Shown: positions 1 through 5,254, counted from the stretch's first letter. The stretch is 6,772 nucleotides of DNA from Limisphaerales bacterium (GCA_003152145.1 PLZL01000434.1:15097-21868); one strand, 5' to 3'. Numbers and translations: made by a program. The notes: a model not told the origin generated them from the sequence alone.

Positions 1-566
1 GCGAAACGATGGAGATTGTGCTCAACGCCGGCGAAACCGGTCATTTGGTTTTCAGCACGCTGCACACCGCCAGCGCCTCCGGGACAATCAACCGTATCCT
101 CGGCATGTTCACCGGCGATGAGGAAAACGTCGTGCGTGAACGGCTGGCGGGTTCGCTCCGTTTCATCGTCAGCCAGCGGCTCGTTCCGGCGATTTCCGGC
201 GGAAGGCTGCTGGTCACCGAATTGATGGGCAGCAGCCTGCGCACACGCGAAGCCATTTTGATGTGCGAAGGCGAAAACCGCAATCTGAACGACATCATTG
301 AGGCGGGCAGCAACGCCGGCTGGCACACTTTCGAACAATCCCTCATCAAAGCCTACGAACAGGATTTGATCACCGAGGAAACCGCGCTGATCTACTGCGC
401 GAACAAGACGAAAATGATCCAGCGCATTGACATCCTTTCCCTCCACAAGCCACGGAGAAGCACCAACAAAGACTCCCTGTTTGCGGGCTTGAGAATGCAG
501 GAGGAGGAAAAGGCGGCCAGGAATCGCGGCAAGCCCAGACCCAGTGATACTTTTCCAACGGGTTAG
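1..566 (+). CDS. pilT: PilT/PilU-type type IV pilus retraction ATPase, C-terminal part (5' truncated by the window)
   Basis: This family is a cytoplasmic hexameric ATPase at the base of the type IV pilus; it powers pilin disassembly and twitching. The reading frame is open from base 3 and codes before the first ATG (position 9), so the true start lies upstream. The visible part opens with ETMEIVLNAGETGHLVFSTLHT, here split as ETMEIVLNAGE and TGHLVFSTLHT, which contains the His-box (GHLVF-STLHT) of secretion ATPases. It then matches the C-terminal region: SLRFIVSQRL, a GGRLLVTELM segment, and TFEQSLIKAYEQDLITEETAL. The Walker A and B motifs would lie upstream. The AIRNLI motif typical of PilT is replaced by AILMCEGENRNL, and the tail resembles PilU (TFDQAL...DLYEAG type), so PilT versus PilU is unresolved. 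A charged tail of about 45 residues follows and ends at TAG 564-566, beside a repeat starting at 568. Family call very secure; paralog uncertain. Confidence 0.5.
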   Translation, partial: ETMEIVLNAGETGHLVFSTLHTASASGTINRILGMFTGDEENVVRERLAGSLRFIVSQRLVPAISGGRLLVTELMGSSLRTREAILMCEGENRNLNDIIEAGSNAGWHTFEQSLIKAYEQDLITEETALIYCANKTKMIQRIDILSLHKPRRSTNKDSLFAGLRMQEEEKAARNRGKPRPSDTFPTG

Positions 567-567
567 G

Positions 568-695
568 CAGGATTTGCAGGATGCATTCGGTGATGGCAGA
601 TGTGGTGTCGGCGCTGTGCGCCGAGGTGTGCGAGCCGCAGGCTCGACGCTACAACGATTTCGCTTGCCGCGAAAGAGCACAAAGGCGTTGACACG
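568..695 (+). repeat. Dispersed repeat, copy 1 (interrupted)
   Basis: Positions 568-584 match 5059-5075 at 16 of 17 bases (CAGGATTTGYAGGATGC). Positions 659-687 match 5090-5119, both reading roughly TTGCCGC then AAAAGCACAAAGGCG with a few substitutions and one single-base gap. A TTGACACG segment follows in both. The two blocks are colinear in both copies but further apart here because of the hairpin insert at 602-658. I recall similar degenerate repeats in many verrucomicrobial spacers; the family has no function known to me. Confidence 0.5.
602..658 (+). repeat. 57-bp two-hairpin palindromic element inserted in a dispersed repeat
   Basis: It contains two perfect stem-loops in tandem: CGGCGC-TGT-GCGCCG at 609-623 and CGAGCC-GCA-GGCTCG at 631-645. 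Each has a 6-bp stem and a 3-base loop. The element is bounded by GAT at 599-601 and GAT at 656-658. Removing 602-658 restores GCAGAT followed by TTCGCTTGCCGC, which aligns without a gap to GCAGAT followed by TCCGATTGCCGC at 5084-5101. That is the pattern expected of a small palindromic element inserted with a 3-bp target duplication, but it rests on a single comparison. Confidence 0.5.
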
Positions 696-739
696 GATTT
701 CACGGGTGCTTACCGATTCAACCTGCATTCCGAAGTGGA

Positions 740-772
740 AACCGCTAATCTTCGCTCATCGCCGCTAATCCC
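740..772 (-). repeat. Inverted partial copy of the GH55-flanking repeat
   Basis: The reverse complement reads GGGATTAGCGG, then about 9 extra bases, then AAGATTAGCGGTT. This matches GGATTAGCGCAGATTRGCGGTT in the direct copies at 845-866 and 2788-2809, apart from the extra bases. It faces the copy at 816-873, so this stretch could form a long imperfect inverted repeat. Confidence 0.5.
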
Positions 773-815
773 AAAGACTTCGGCGGAAGAATTCTGGAGA
801 TTTTGTGCTCGGTCC

Positions 816-873
816 TTGTCGCTGCAAGCTTTTGCCATCAGCGTGGATTAGCGCAGATTGGCGGTTCAAAATC
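816..873 (+). repeat. GH55-flanking direct repeat, copy A
   Basis: This 58-bp block starts TTGTCGCTGCAAGC and ends GCGGTTCAAAATC. It matches 2749-2816 at 57 of 58 bases (G860 versus A2803), apart from a 10-bp tandem duplication present only in copy B. Weaker similarity continues for about 20 bases. It lies 56 bp beyond the stop codon of the GH55-like gene, in the same orientation as copy B on the other side of that gene. Confidence 0.5.
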
Positions 874-929
874 TGTGTCAGGGTTTCGATTGGTGAGCAT
901 TTTCAGCATGGTGTGTCTCCGCGAAAGAA

Positions 930-2708
930 TCACGGATATTCGTTGACTGACGCCTTCTGGAATGCTCCGCGATTAACGCCTGCAGGAGTATTGGTCACGG
1001 CATCGCCAACGCCGCTGATTACGTGCTTGATGCCGGCGATGGGCGCGTTGCCACCCAGGCGGAAGGTGAAGACGTGGTGCATCTTGATCCCAGCGCCGCC
1101 AGGGGCTTCGATGCCGTTGTCGGCCAGGATTGGCGCGCCCCGGAAGTAAGCATAGACGCCGATTCCCCAAGCCTCGTGCGTGGTCACATTGTCGGCGACC
1201 TTGTAGCCGGCGTATCCCAGCACGTCGCCACGCCGCCAGGCGTCCTGGCTGGGCGGATCGTAGGGCATTTCGCATTGGTAGAAGTAAACGCGGCCGCCAT
1301 TGCCATTCCAAAGCGTCTGGTATTCCTGGCAGTGCTCGACGAACAGGCCATACATCGTGACATTGTTGCCATTCACGACCAGACCGCGTTCGTTCTTGTT
1401 GATATCCCAGCCCACGGTTCCGCGGGTGCCATGATCCGCCCGCCACAGCCAGAAGCAGTCACCGACAACATCGCTGCTGTTGATGACCACCATGGTGTCC
1501 ACGACTCCCGCCTGCGATCCTCCGGCACGGCCGAAGATGTCGTAGAGAAAGATCGGGTTGGAGGCATGCGATGCCTTGCTGCCCGGCTCGCCAACCTGAA
1601 GCAGCGATGGGGACTTGGTGGGCGCCGCATCAAACAGGATGCTGCAAATCATCACGCCACCGACATCGGAAACCACCATGGCCGGGGTTCCGTTGTCCGG
1701 CACCAGCGTCGCCAGGCCCAAGCCCAGCACCACCGTGTTCGGACGAGTCACCAGAATCGGGGTGTCCACATGGTAGATGCCGGGAGTCAGGATCAAGTTC
1801 TTTCCATGGCTCAAGGCGGCGTTGATGGTGGCGGCGGTGTCCTTATCCGGGCGGGCAATATAGAACTGGTTGATGGGCAGTGCGGTGCCCGCCGTGGCTC
1901 CGCCGGACCAGCTCGTCCCTTGGGTGGCCTTGGTCTTGAGAGCGGGAACGAAGACCGCGTATTTCCCGGCGGCGTCAATGATGAGGTAAGGCTTCTCCCG
2001 GACCAGCGGCGTCTTTTCGACGACGGTGTAGGGCCGGGCGGGCCACTGACCGGTCGGGGGATTGATCGTGCCGACGAAGACCATGTTCCAATTTCCGCCG
2101 TTCCATCTGCCCCACTCGTCGTTGCGCGAAAACCACTGCTGCTGTGAGCCAGACGTGACCGTGCCGTCAACCTTGGAGTCGGCCAGATAGCCGCCGCTGG
2201 AGAATCCGTTTTCCCATAGGTTCAGGTTGCCCTTGATGTGAGCCCGCCGCATGGTCGCGGCCTGGGAGACGGCCCAGGTGTTCACGTTGTTGGTGTCAAT
2301 AGTGGGAACCACCGAGAAGTTCTCCACTGCGCGCCAGAAGTTGACCAGCGCGCCGCGCGGAGACCGGGAACGCACGGCGCCGGTGATTTGCACGTCATCC
2401 GGCGAGCGCCCCAGGCCCATCAGATGCATGTAATAGGCTATCTGCACATCCAGTTCGTATTTGCCCGGCTTGAACAGGTAAGCATAGCGGTTGGTGCCGA
2501 ACTGGGCGCGCTGCTGCGTGGCAATGACCGTGTTCAACTGCTCCTGGATGTTGGTCATGGAGGGATCGAATATCAGCACGTTCGGCCCAAAATCCGGCGT
2601 GGCGGCGTCCTTCGATCCGGGTAAGCTGGCATCCGCGCCCAGCGCACGTGTGCTCCCAACGCAGCAGATGAGAATCGCCAGCAGTGACGAGGACGGTTTG
2701 CTATTCAT
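930..2708 (-). CDS. Secreted GH55-like beta-1,3-glucanase (double beta-helix glycoside hydrolase)
   Basis: Predicted exported glycoside hydrolase of 592 residues, probably cleaving beta-1,3-glucans such as laminarin or fungal wall glucan. Residues 1-24 form a Sec signal peptide (hydrophobic LLAILICCVGS, then ALGA). Two beta-helix modules follow. Module 1 (about 40-260) starts GPNVLIFDPSM and includes YLFKPGKYELDVQI and QWFSRN. Module 2 (about 280-590) starts FYIARPDKDTAATINAAL and includes LTPGIYHVDTPILV. The overall pattern matches actinobacterial secreted proteins often labelled 'coagulation factor 5/8 type domain', which I recall include GH55 exo-beta-1,3-glucanases. Glu458 (GLFVEH) and Glu480 (CEMPYDPP) are 22 residues apart, the spacing I recall for Glu480 and Glu502 of Streptomyces SacteLam55A, where Glu502 is the general acid. 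No carbohydrate-binding module is added. ATG 2708 is followed directly by the signal peptide but has no clear Shine-Dalgarno; the stop is TGA. Direct repeats flank the gene. Substrate is inferred. Confidence 0.5.
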   Translation of the reverse strand: MNSKPSSSLLAILICCVGSTRALGADASLPGSKDAATPDFGPNVLIFDPSMTNIQEQLNTVIATQQRAQFGTNRYAYLFKPGKYELDVQIAYYMHLMGLGRSPDDVQITGAVRSRSPRGALVNFWRAVENFSVVPTIDTNNVNTWAVSQAATMRRAHIKGNLNLWENGFSSGGYLADSKVDGTVTSGSQQQWFSRNDEWGRWNGGNWNMVFVGTINPPTGQWPARPYTVVEKTPLVREKPYLIIDAAGKYAVFVPALKTKATQGTSWSGGATAGTALPINQFYIARPDKDTAATINAALSHGKNLILTPGIYHVDTPILVTRPNTVVLGLGLATLVPDNGTPAMVVSDVGGVMICSILFDAAPTKSPSLLQVGEPGSKASHASNPIFLYDIFGRAGGSQAGVVDTMVVINSSDVVGDCFWLWRADHGTRGTVGWDINKNERGLVVNGNNVTMYGLFVEHCQEYQTLWNGNGGRVYFYQCEMPYDPPSQDAWRRGDVLGYAGYKVADNVTTHEAWGIGVYAYFRGAPILADNGIEAPGGAGIKMHHVFTFRLGGNAPIAGIKHVISGVGDAVTNTPAGVNRGAFQKASVNEYP

Positions 2709-2877
2709 ATAATGATAGGAATTTGCTTTTCATGGGACCGTCGGTTTATTGTCGCTGCAAGCTTTTGCCATCTTTTGCCATCAGCGTGGATTAGCGCAGA
2801 TTAGCGGTTCAAAATCGGTGCTCGGGTTCAATCCGTGTCAATTAGTGTATTCCGTGTCCGATTTCCGCTTTTGTTTC
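2709..2877. other. Short spacer upstream of the GH55-like gene, mostly repeat
   Basis: This is the only 5' region of the GH55-like gene, so its promoter should be here or in the PDZ gene. Most of it is repeat copy B (2749-2816) and a run of degenerate 10-base units (TCCGTGTC at 2832-2839 and again at 2851-2858, with ATTAGTGT between). No Shine-Dalgarno precedes the minus-strand ATG at 2708. An 11-codon minus-strand frame including its stop (2733 to 2701) overlaps that start; I do not claim it is expressed. Confidence 0.5.
2749..2816 (+). repeat. GH55-flanking direct repeat, copy B, with a 10-bp internal duplication
   Basis: This is the 68-bp counterpart of 816-873. The extra 10 bases come from TTTTGCCATC being present twice in a row (2763-2782), where copy A has it once. 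Otherwise 57 of 58 bases agree. It lies 41 bp upstream of the GH55-like start codon. Confidence 0.5.
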
Positions 2878-3276
2878 CTAGAATTTCAATTTCCGCCGGG
2901 TCAGTTCCATGGTATTGGTCCGGCTCCCGTCCGGTGTGACTAATTCCAATTGCACGGGTGTCCCGGCCGGCCCGCGAATGAGGTTGACACATTCCACAAG
3001 CGGTTTGCCTTCCATCGAAACGCCATCCACCTTGCTGACCATCAGGCCGCGGGTGATTCCCGCCTCCGCAGCCGGTGTGTTGGCAACCACCTCCTGGATG
3101 ACGACCGCATGTGCTCGCGGGTCCATCCGGAGTTGCATGCCCACCCCGACAAATTCCGTGACTCGTGGCCTTTGCTGGATTCGGACCGGCTTCGGTGGCT
3201 GATGAAAGTAAATGATCAATCCTGCTGCAAGCAGAAAGGCTGCGACGACGACTGCAATTATGCTTTTTGTGCTCAT
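2878..3276 (-). CDS. Small membrane-anchored PDZ-domain protein
   Basis: Protein of 132 residues with one N-terminal membrane segment (about 5-23, SIIAVVVAAFLLAAGLIIYF), a Pro/Arg-rich linker and one PDZ domain (about 44-128) in the periplasm. PDZ features: the loop GVGMQL near 44, VVANTPAAEAGITRG at 63-77, the VDGVSMEG turn, and IRGPAGTPVQLEL at 100-112. This resembles PDZ domains of C-terminal processing and DegP-type proteases, but no protease domain is present. It may be a stand-alone peptide-binding adaptor; the partner is unknown. I chose ATG 3276 because it puts the membrane helix at the N-terminus and has GAAGAG 8 bases upstream. A start at 3333 would add 19 residues, mostly encoded by hairpin-containing spacer DNA. 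The stop is TAG. It is co-directional with the GH55-like gene, 169 bp upstream of it, with no evident functional link. Confidence 0.5.
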   Translation of the reverse strand: MSTKSIIAVVVAAFLLAAGLIIYFHQPPKPVRIQQRPRVTEFVGVGMQLRMDPRAHAVVIQEVVANTPAAEAGITRGLMVSKVDGVSMEGKPLVECVNLIRGPAGTPVQLELVTPDGSRTNTMELTRRKLKF

Positions 3277-3314
3277 CTCAATGGCTCTTCGCGCAATATT
3301 TTGACACGACTTGA

Positions 3315-3331
3315 GCCACTTGGGAAGTGGC
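3315..3331. repeat. Perfect hairpin upstream of the PDZ gene
   Basis: GCCACTT-GGG-AAGTGGC is a 7-bp stem with a 3-base loop, 38 bases upstream of the PDZ start codon. If transcribed, it would fall in that gene's 5' leader. No T-tract follows on either strand. Confidence 0.5.
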
Positions 3332-3517
3332 AAAAGGAATTTGGCGGATGCCGAAGGCCGCTAGGCCGAGCAAGCAGGCGCGAGCGAGTCCATTGGGCCT
3401 CTAAAAAAGAATTCTGCACAATTCTGTAAATTCTCTCTGAACAAAACTCTGTTTTTGCGGCGGTGGCGATGGTTCCGGCTCCGGTCATTATGGACGCCAC
3501 GATGGAGGGGATTTGGC

Positions 3518-3535
3518 GGCGGACATGGCGGACAT
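3518..3535 (+). repeat. Perfect 9-bp tandem duplication
   Basis: GGCGGACAT occurs twice in immediate succession (3518-3526 and 3527-3535). It lies in the spacer, just before the 36-bp repeat element. Confidence 0.5.
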
Positions 3536-3567
3536 TAAAATGGGGCCATGCTGGAAACGCCGGCGTC

Positions 3568-3603
3568 TGGTGGCCGTCTGCAAAGACCCGTAAAATAATG
3601 TGG
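3568..3603 (+). repeat. 36-bp perfect dispersed repeat, copy 1
   Basis: Identical over 36 bases to 5219-5254 (starts TGGTGGCCGTCTGC, ends TAAAATAATGTGG). A degenerate but colinear tail follows in both copies: TGGTAGTTT near 3632 versus TGGTAGCTTT at 5291, and CTGCCGTTG at 3664-3672 versus 5311-5319. The full element is therefore about 105 bp. This copy lies just beyond the stop codon of the propeller gene. Confidence 0.5.
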
Positions 3604-3696
3604 TGAGACCGTGCCCTGTTGCGACGCCCACTGGTAGTTTGGGTTTCTCGTGCGCTCGAAACTCTGCCGTTGCATGTATTATCATCCATCCGTCCA

Positions 3697-4824
3697 TTAT
3701 TGCACCAAGGCACGATAAAAGCGGCTGGCAAAATTGGGAACAGCGTTGGTATCCACGAACACAGCCGATCCGGTGGCATCGGCAGTGACATTTGTGGCGA
3801 TCGCCGTCCAATTGGCGTTTGCCCCAAGAACACCTGTTGTCAGAACCGAATAAGCGGTTCCTGACAGGTTGCCCGTGATCGTGATGGTCATATTAGAACC
3901 GGTTTGCTTTGCTTTGAGGAAAGGCCGCTGCAGCGTCAGCAGCGGCAGCGGCTGACCGGCGTCGGTGGTAAAGGCGAGGAACTGCGGTATGCCGGACAAG
4001 CCGCTGGCAAAGACCGAGGGGACGCCATTAGTCGTGAACTTTTCAATCGTTCTATCTCCGCTGTTTGCGGCATAGAGATTGCCCGCGCTATCGAAGGCAA
4101 TACCGGTGGGTTCGTTCAGGCCGGTGTTGGCAAAGAGCGATCCGACTCCACCCGGCGTGAACTTGTAGATCGTGTTGCGCGCGGCGTTCGCCACATACAG
4201 ATTGGTCTGGCTGTCGAAGGCCAAGCCGAAAGGACTGACCCCCAGGCTGCTGGCGGCAAAAGGCGAACCGGAGCCGCCGGTGGTAAACTTCTCAATCGAA
4301 TTGGGGCCTGCGCAAGCTACGAAAAGATTGCCCGCGCGATCGAACGCCAGACCGGTAGGGCCGGTGTTGGCCGCCGTGGAGGCAAAGGGCGAACCCGCTC
4401 CGCCAGCGGTGAATTTTTCAATCGTATCCGCAGTGAAGGTGGACACGAAAAGGTTGCCCGAGCCATCGAAGGCCAGGCCGGTGGGGGTGGTGCCCGCGCC
4501 GGTATCGGCAAAAAAAGAGCCCGCACCTGCCTGCGTGAATTTTTCGATGGTATGATTCCCGCCATTGGCCACGTAAAGATTGCCCGAGCTGTCAAAGGCA
4601 ATGCCTTGCGGCCCGCTCAAATTGCTGGTCGAAAAAACCGTATTGCTGCCGTCACTCATGATCTTCTGAATGGAATCGGTCAATCCGATCGTCACATAGA
4701 GGATATCCGCGCGGCTGTCCGTGGGCAGGCCGCTGAGCAGCAGGCCGGCAGTGGCAATGGTGAGCAGGATGTTGAAACGGGCGCGCGGAAGCGGCCTCTG
4801 ATGTGACGGGCTGTTTGTTTTCAT
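3697..4824 (-). CDS. Exported six-bladed NHL-type beta-propeller protein
   Basis: Protein of 375 residues. A signal peptide covers about 1-39 (ILLTIATAGLLLSGL, then DSRA before DILYV). Five clear NHL-like repeats start at residues 75, 117, 159, 201 and 242, each of the form [IL]AFD-x-x-GNL[YF]VA...TIEKFT with a 41-42 residue period. The N-terminal strand ILYVTIGLTDSIQKI (41-55) and the C-terminal QFLAF (281-285) probably complete a sixth blade by closing the ring. Residues 297-375 form a beta-rich tail ending SRFYRALVQ, typical of secreted verrucomicrobial proteins. NHL/SMP-30-like propellers bind ligands or act as lactonases or lyases; I see no catalytic motif and assign no activity. ATG 4824 was chosen over one at 4926 because it starts directly before the signal peptide, with AGG about 11 bases upstream. 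The stop is TAA. No co-transcribed neighbour within 400 bp downstream. Confidence 0.5.
   Translation of the reverse strand: MKTNSPSHQRPLPRARFNILLTIATAGLLLSGLPTDSRADILYVTIGLTDSIQKIMSDGSNTVFSTSNLSGPQGIAFDSSGNLYVANGGNHTIEKFTQAGAGSFFADTGAGTTPTGLAFDGSGNLFVSTFTADTIEKFTAGGAGSPFASTAANTGPTGLAFDRAGNLFVACAGPNSIEKFTTGGSGSPFAASSLGVSPFGLAFDSQTNLYVANAARNTIYKFTPGGVGSLFANTGLNEPTGIAFDSAGNLYAANSGDRTIEKFTTNGVPSVFASGLSGIPQFLAFTTDAGQPLPLLTLQRPFLKAKQTGSNMTITITGNLSGTAYSVLTTGVLGANANWTAIATNVTADATGSAVFVDTNAVPNFASRFYRALVQ
4033..4602 (-). repeat. Internal ~126-bp coding repeats of the propeller gene
   Basis: Five DNA units with a 126-bp period (the last 123 bp) encode the propeller blades. Conserved words on the plus strand include GCCCGMGC and TCGAAGGC/TCAAAGGC, with TTTTCAATCG or close variants. 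They explain why antisense frames here also look long and repetitive. Confidence 0.5.
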
Positions 4825-4907
4825 AGCAGTTGACCTGACTTTTGTTTGGTTGGTTTCTTTTCGCCTTTGTGGGTATCGAAATGTGAAAGGCCTGGCAGAA
4901 TCATTCG

Positions 4908-4922
4908 GCCGCACGGTGCGGC
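4908..4922. repeat. Perfect hairpin upstream of the propeller gene
   Basis: GCCGCA-CGG-TGCGGC is a 6-bp stem with a 3-base loop, about 85 bases upstream of the propeller start codon. It could lie in the promoter or the 5' leader. Its design matches the other spacer hairpins in the window. Confidence 0.5.
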
Positions 4923-5025
4923 GCAACTATTTCCACGGTTTTGTCCATATTTCAGCCTTTCTCCTTTGCCGGGAGCAATTTAGCACGTTGGATGATGCAT
5001 GCCACAAAATTCAGTAACACCTCCG

Positions 5026-5037
5026 GGGCAATTGCCC
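5026..5037. promoter_or_regulatory. 12-bp perfect palindrome, possible operator
   Basis: GGGCAATTGCCC is perfectly self-complementary with no loop, unlike the loop-bearing hairpins elsewhere. It lies in the spacer between two divergent genes, about 200 bp from one start and 320 bp from the other. A dimeric regulator site is possible but nothing else supports it. Confidence 0.5.
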
Positions 5038-5058
5038 AAGACTTTTGGACAGGGTGAA

Positions 5059-5119
5059 CAGGATTTGTAGGATGCGGTTGAACGCAGATTCCGATTGCCG
5101 CAAAAAAGCACAAAAGGCG
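5059..5119 (+). repeat. Dispersed repeat, copy 2 (uninterrupted)
   Basis: Matches the two blocks at 568-584 and 659-687. Here GCAGAT (5084-5089) runs straight into TCCGATTGCCGC (5090-5101) with no hairpins between, so this copy can serve as the empty-site reference for the insert at 602-658. Confidence 0.5.
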
Positions 5120-5150
5120 CAGACACTTTTTGACACGAATTCAATTTTTC

Positions 5151-5219
5151 AAAGCCCGTAGGGCTGGCATCTTTGTAGTTTGGTGATTGAAGAAAACAAA
5201 AGCTCCGTAGGAGCGACAT
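5151..5219 (+). repeat. Two GTA-loop hairpin units in direct orientation
   Basis: Unit 1 (5151-5170) is AAAGCCCGTAGGGCTGGCAT and holds the stem AGCCC-GTA-GGGCT. Unit 2 (5199-5219) starts AAAGCTCCGTAGGAGC, ends GACAT, and holds GCTCC-GTA-GGAGC. They share leader, loop and the CAT end. Unit 2 carries an extra T on one arm and the matching A on the other, a paired change that keeps the stem. I recall this short palindrome type as frequent in Verrucomicrobiota and Planctomycetota spacers. Confidence 0.5.
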
Positions 5220-5254
5220 GGTGGCCGTCTGCAAAGACCCGTAAAATAATGTGG
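5219..5254 (+). repeat. 36-bp perfect dispersed repeat, copy 2
   Basis: Identical to 3568-3603 in the same orientation, with a colinear degenerate tail to about 5323. Here it directly abuts the second GTA-loop hairpin unit; copy 1 has no such hairpins before it. It sits in the promoter/leader region of the gene at 5359. Confidence 0.5.

Larger units (their letters stand above)
567..929. other. Repeat-rich convergent spacer between pilT and the GH55-like gene
   Basis: No coding region here is convincing; short open frames change frame repeatedly and match nothing I recognise. The spacer consists of a fragment of a dispersed repeat (568-695), a two-hairpin element inserted in it (602-658), an inverted partial copy of the GH55-flanking repeat (740-772) and a full copy of that repeat (816-873). 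No stem followed by a T-tract is present, so I cannot point to an intrinsic terminator for either converging gene. Confidence 0.5.
3277..3696. other. Repeat-rich spacer between the propeller gene and the PDZ gene
   Basis: No gene is supported in these 420 bp. From low to high coordinates it holds a hairpin (3315-3331), a GC-rich patch with GGCC-GCTA-GGCC, three spaced AATTCT words (3410, 3420, 3429), a 9-bp tandem duplication (3518-3535), a 10-bp palindrome ACGCCGGCGT (3557-3566) and copy 1 of a 36-bp repeat (3568-3603) with a degenerate tail reaching about 3676. A minus-strand frame can be read through most of it, but only because it crosses repeats. The PDZ gene promoter should lie here; I could not place it. 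Confidence 0.5.

Noticed and set aside
544..851. Short plus-strand frames downstream of pilT
   Set aside because: They are built from dispersed repeats and hairpins, and their compositions do not resemble proteins.
567..929. tRNA or structured RNA gene in the spacers
   Set aside because: I found no cloverleaf, T-arm consensus or known riboswitch core in any spacer; the visible structure is limited to short hairpins.
1023..2147. Long plus-strand open frame (374 codons) inside the GH55-like gene
   Set aside because: It is antisense to a gene with a signal peptide and clear family motifs; its translation is low-complexity, rich in Arg, Gly and His, with no recognisable domain.
2658..2708. Lipoprotein signal in the GH55-like protein (LICC near residues 13-16)
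   Set aside because: The residue before each cysteine is Ile or Cys, not the small Gly/Ala/Ser expected of a lipobox; a plain Sec signal with ALGA fits better.
3273..3833. Minus-strand open frame of 186 codons crossing 3277-3696
   Set aside because: It reads through several spacer repeats and the end of the propeller gene in another frame and shows no domain.
4033..4602. Tandem array read as CRISPR or satellite DNA
   Set aside because: The 126-bp period is in frame and encodes beta-propeller blades.
3904..4806. Plus-strand open frame of 300 codons opposite the propeller gene
   Set aside because: Its repetitive look (recurring ARAIEGQAG-like units) is the antisense image of the 126-bp blade repeats, which have a coherent NHL pattern on the other strand.
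3568..5254. CRISPR array suggested by a 36-bp perfect repeat
   Set aside because: Only two copies exist, about 1.65 kb apart with genes between, the tails are also related, and no spacer-repeat alternation or cas gene is present.
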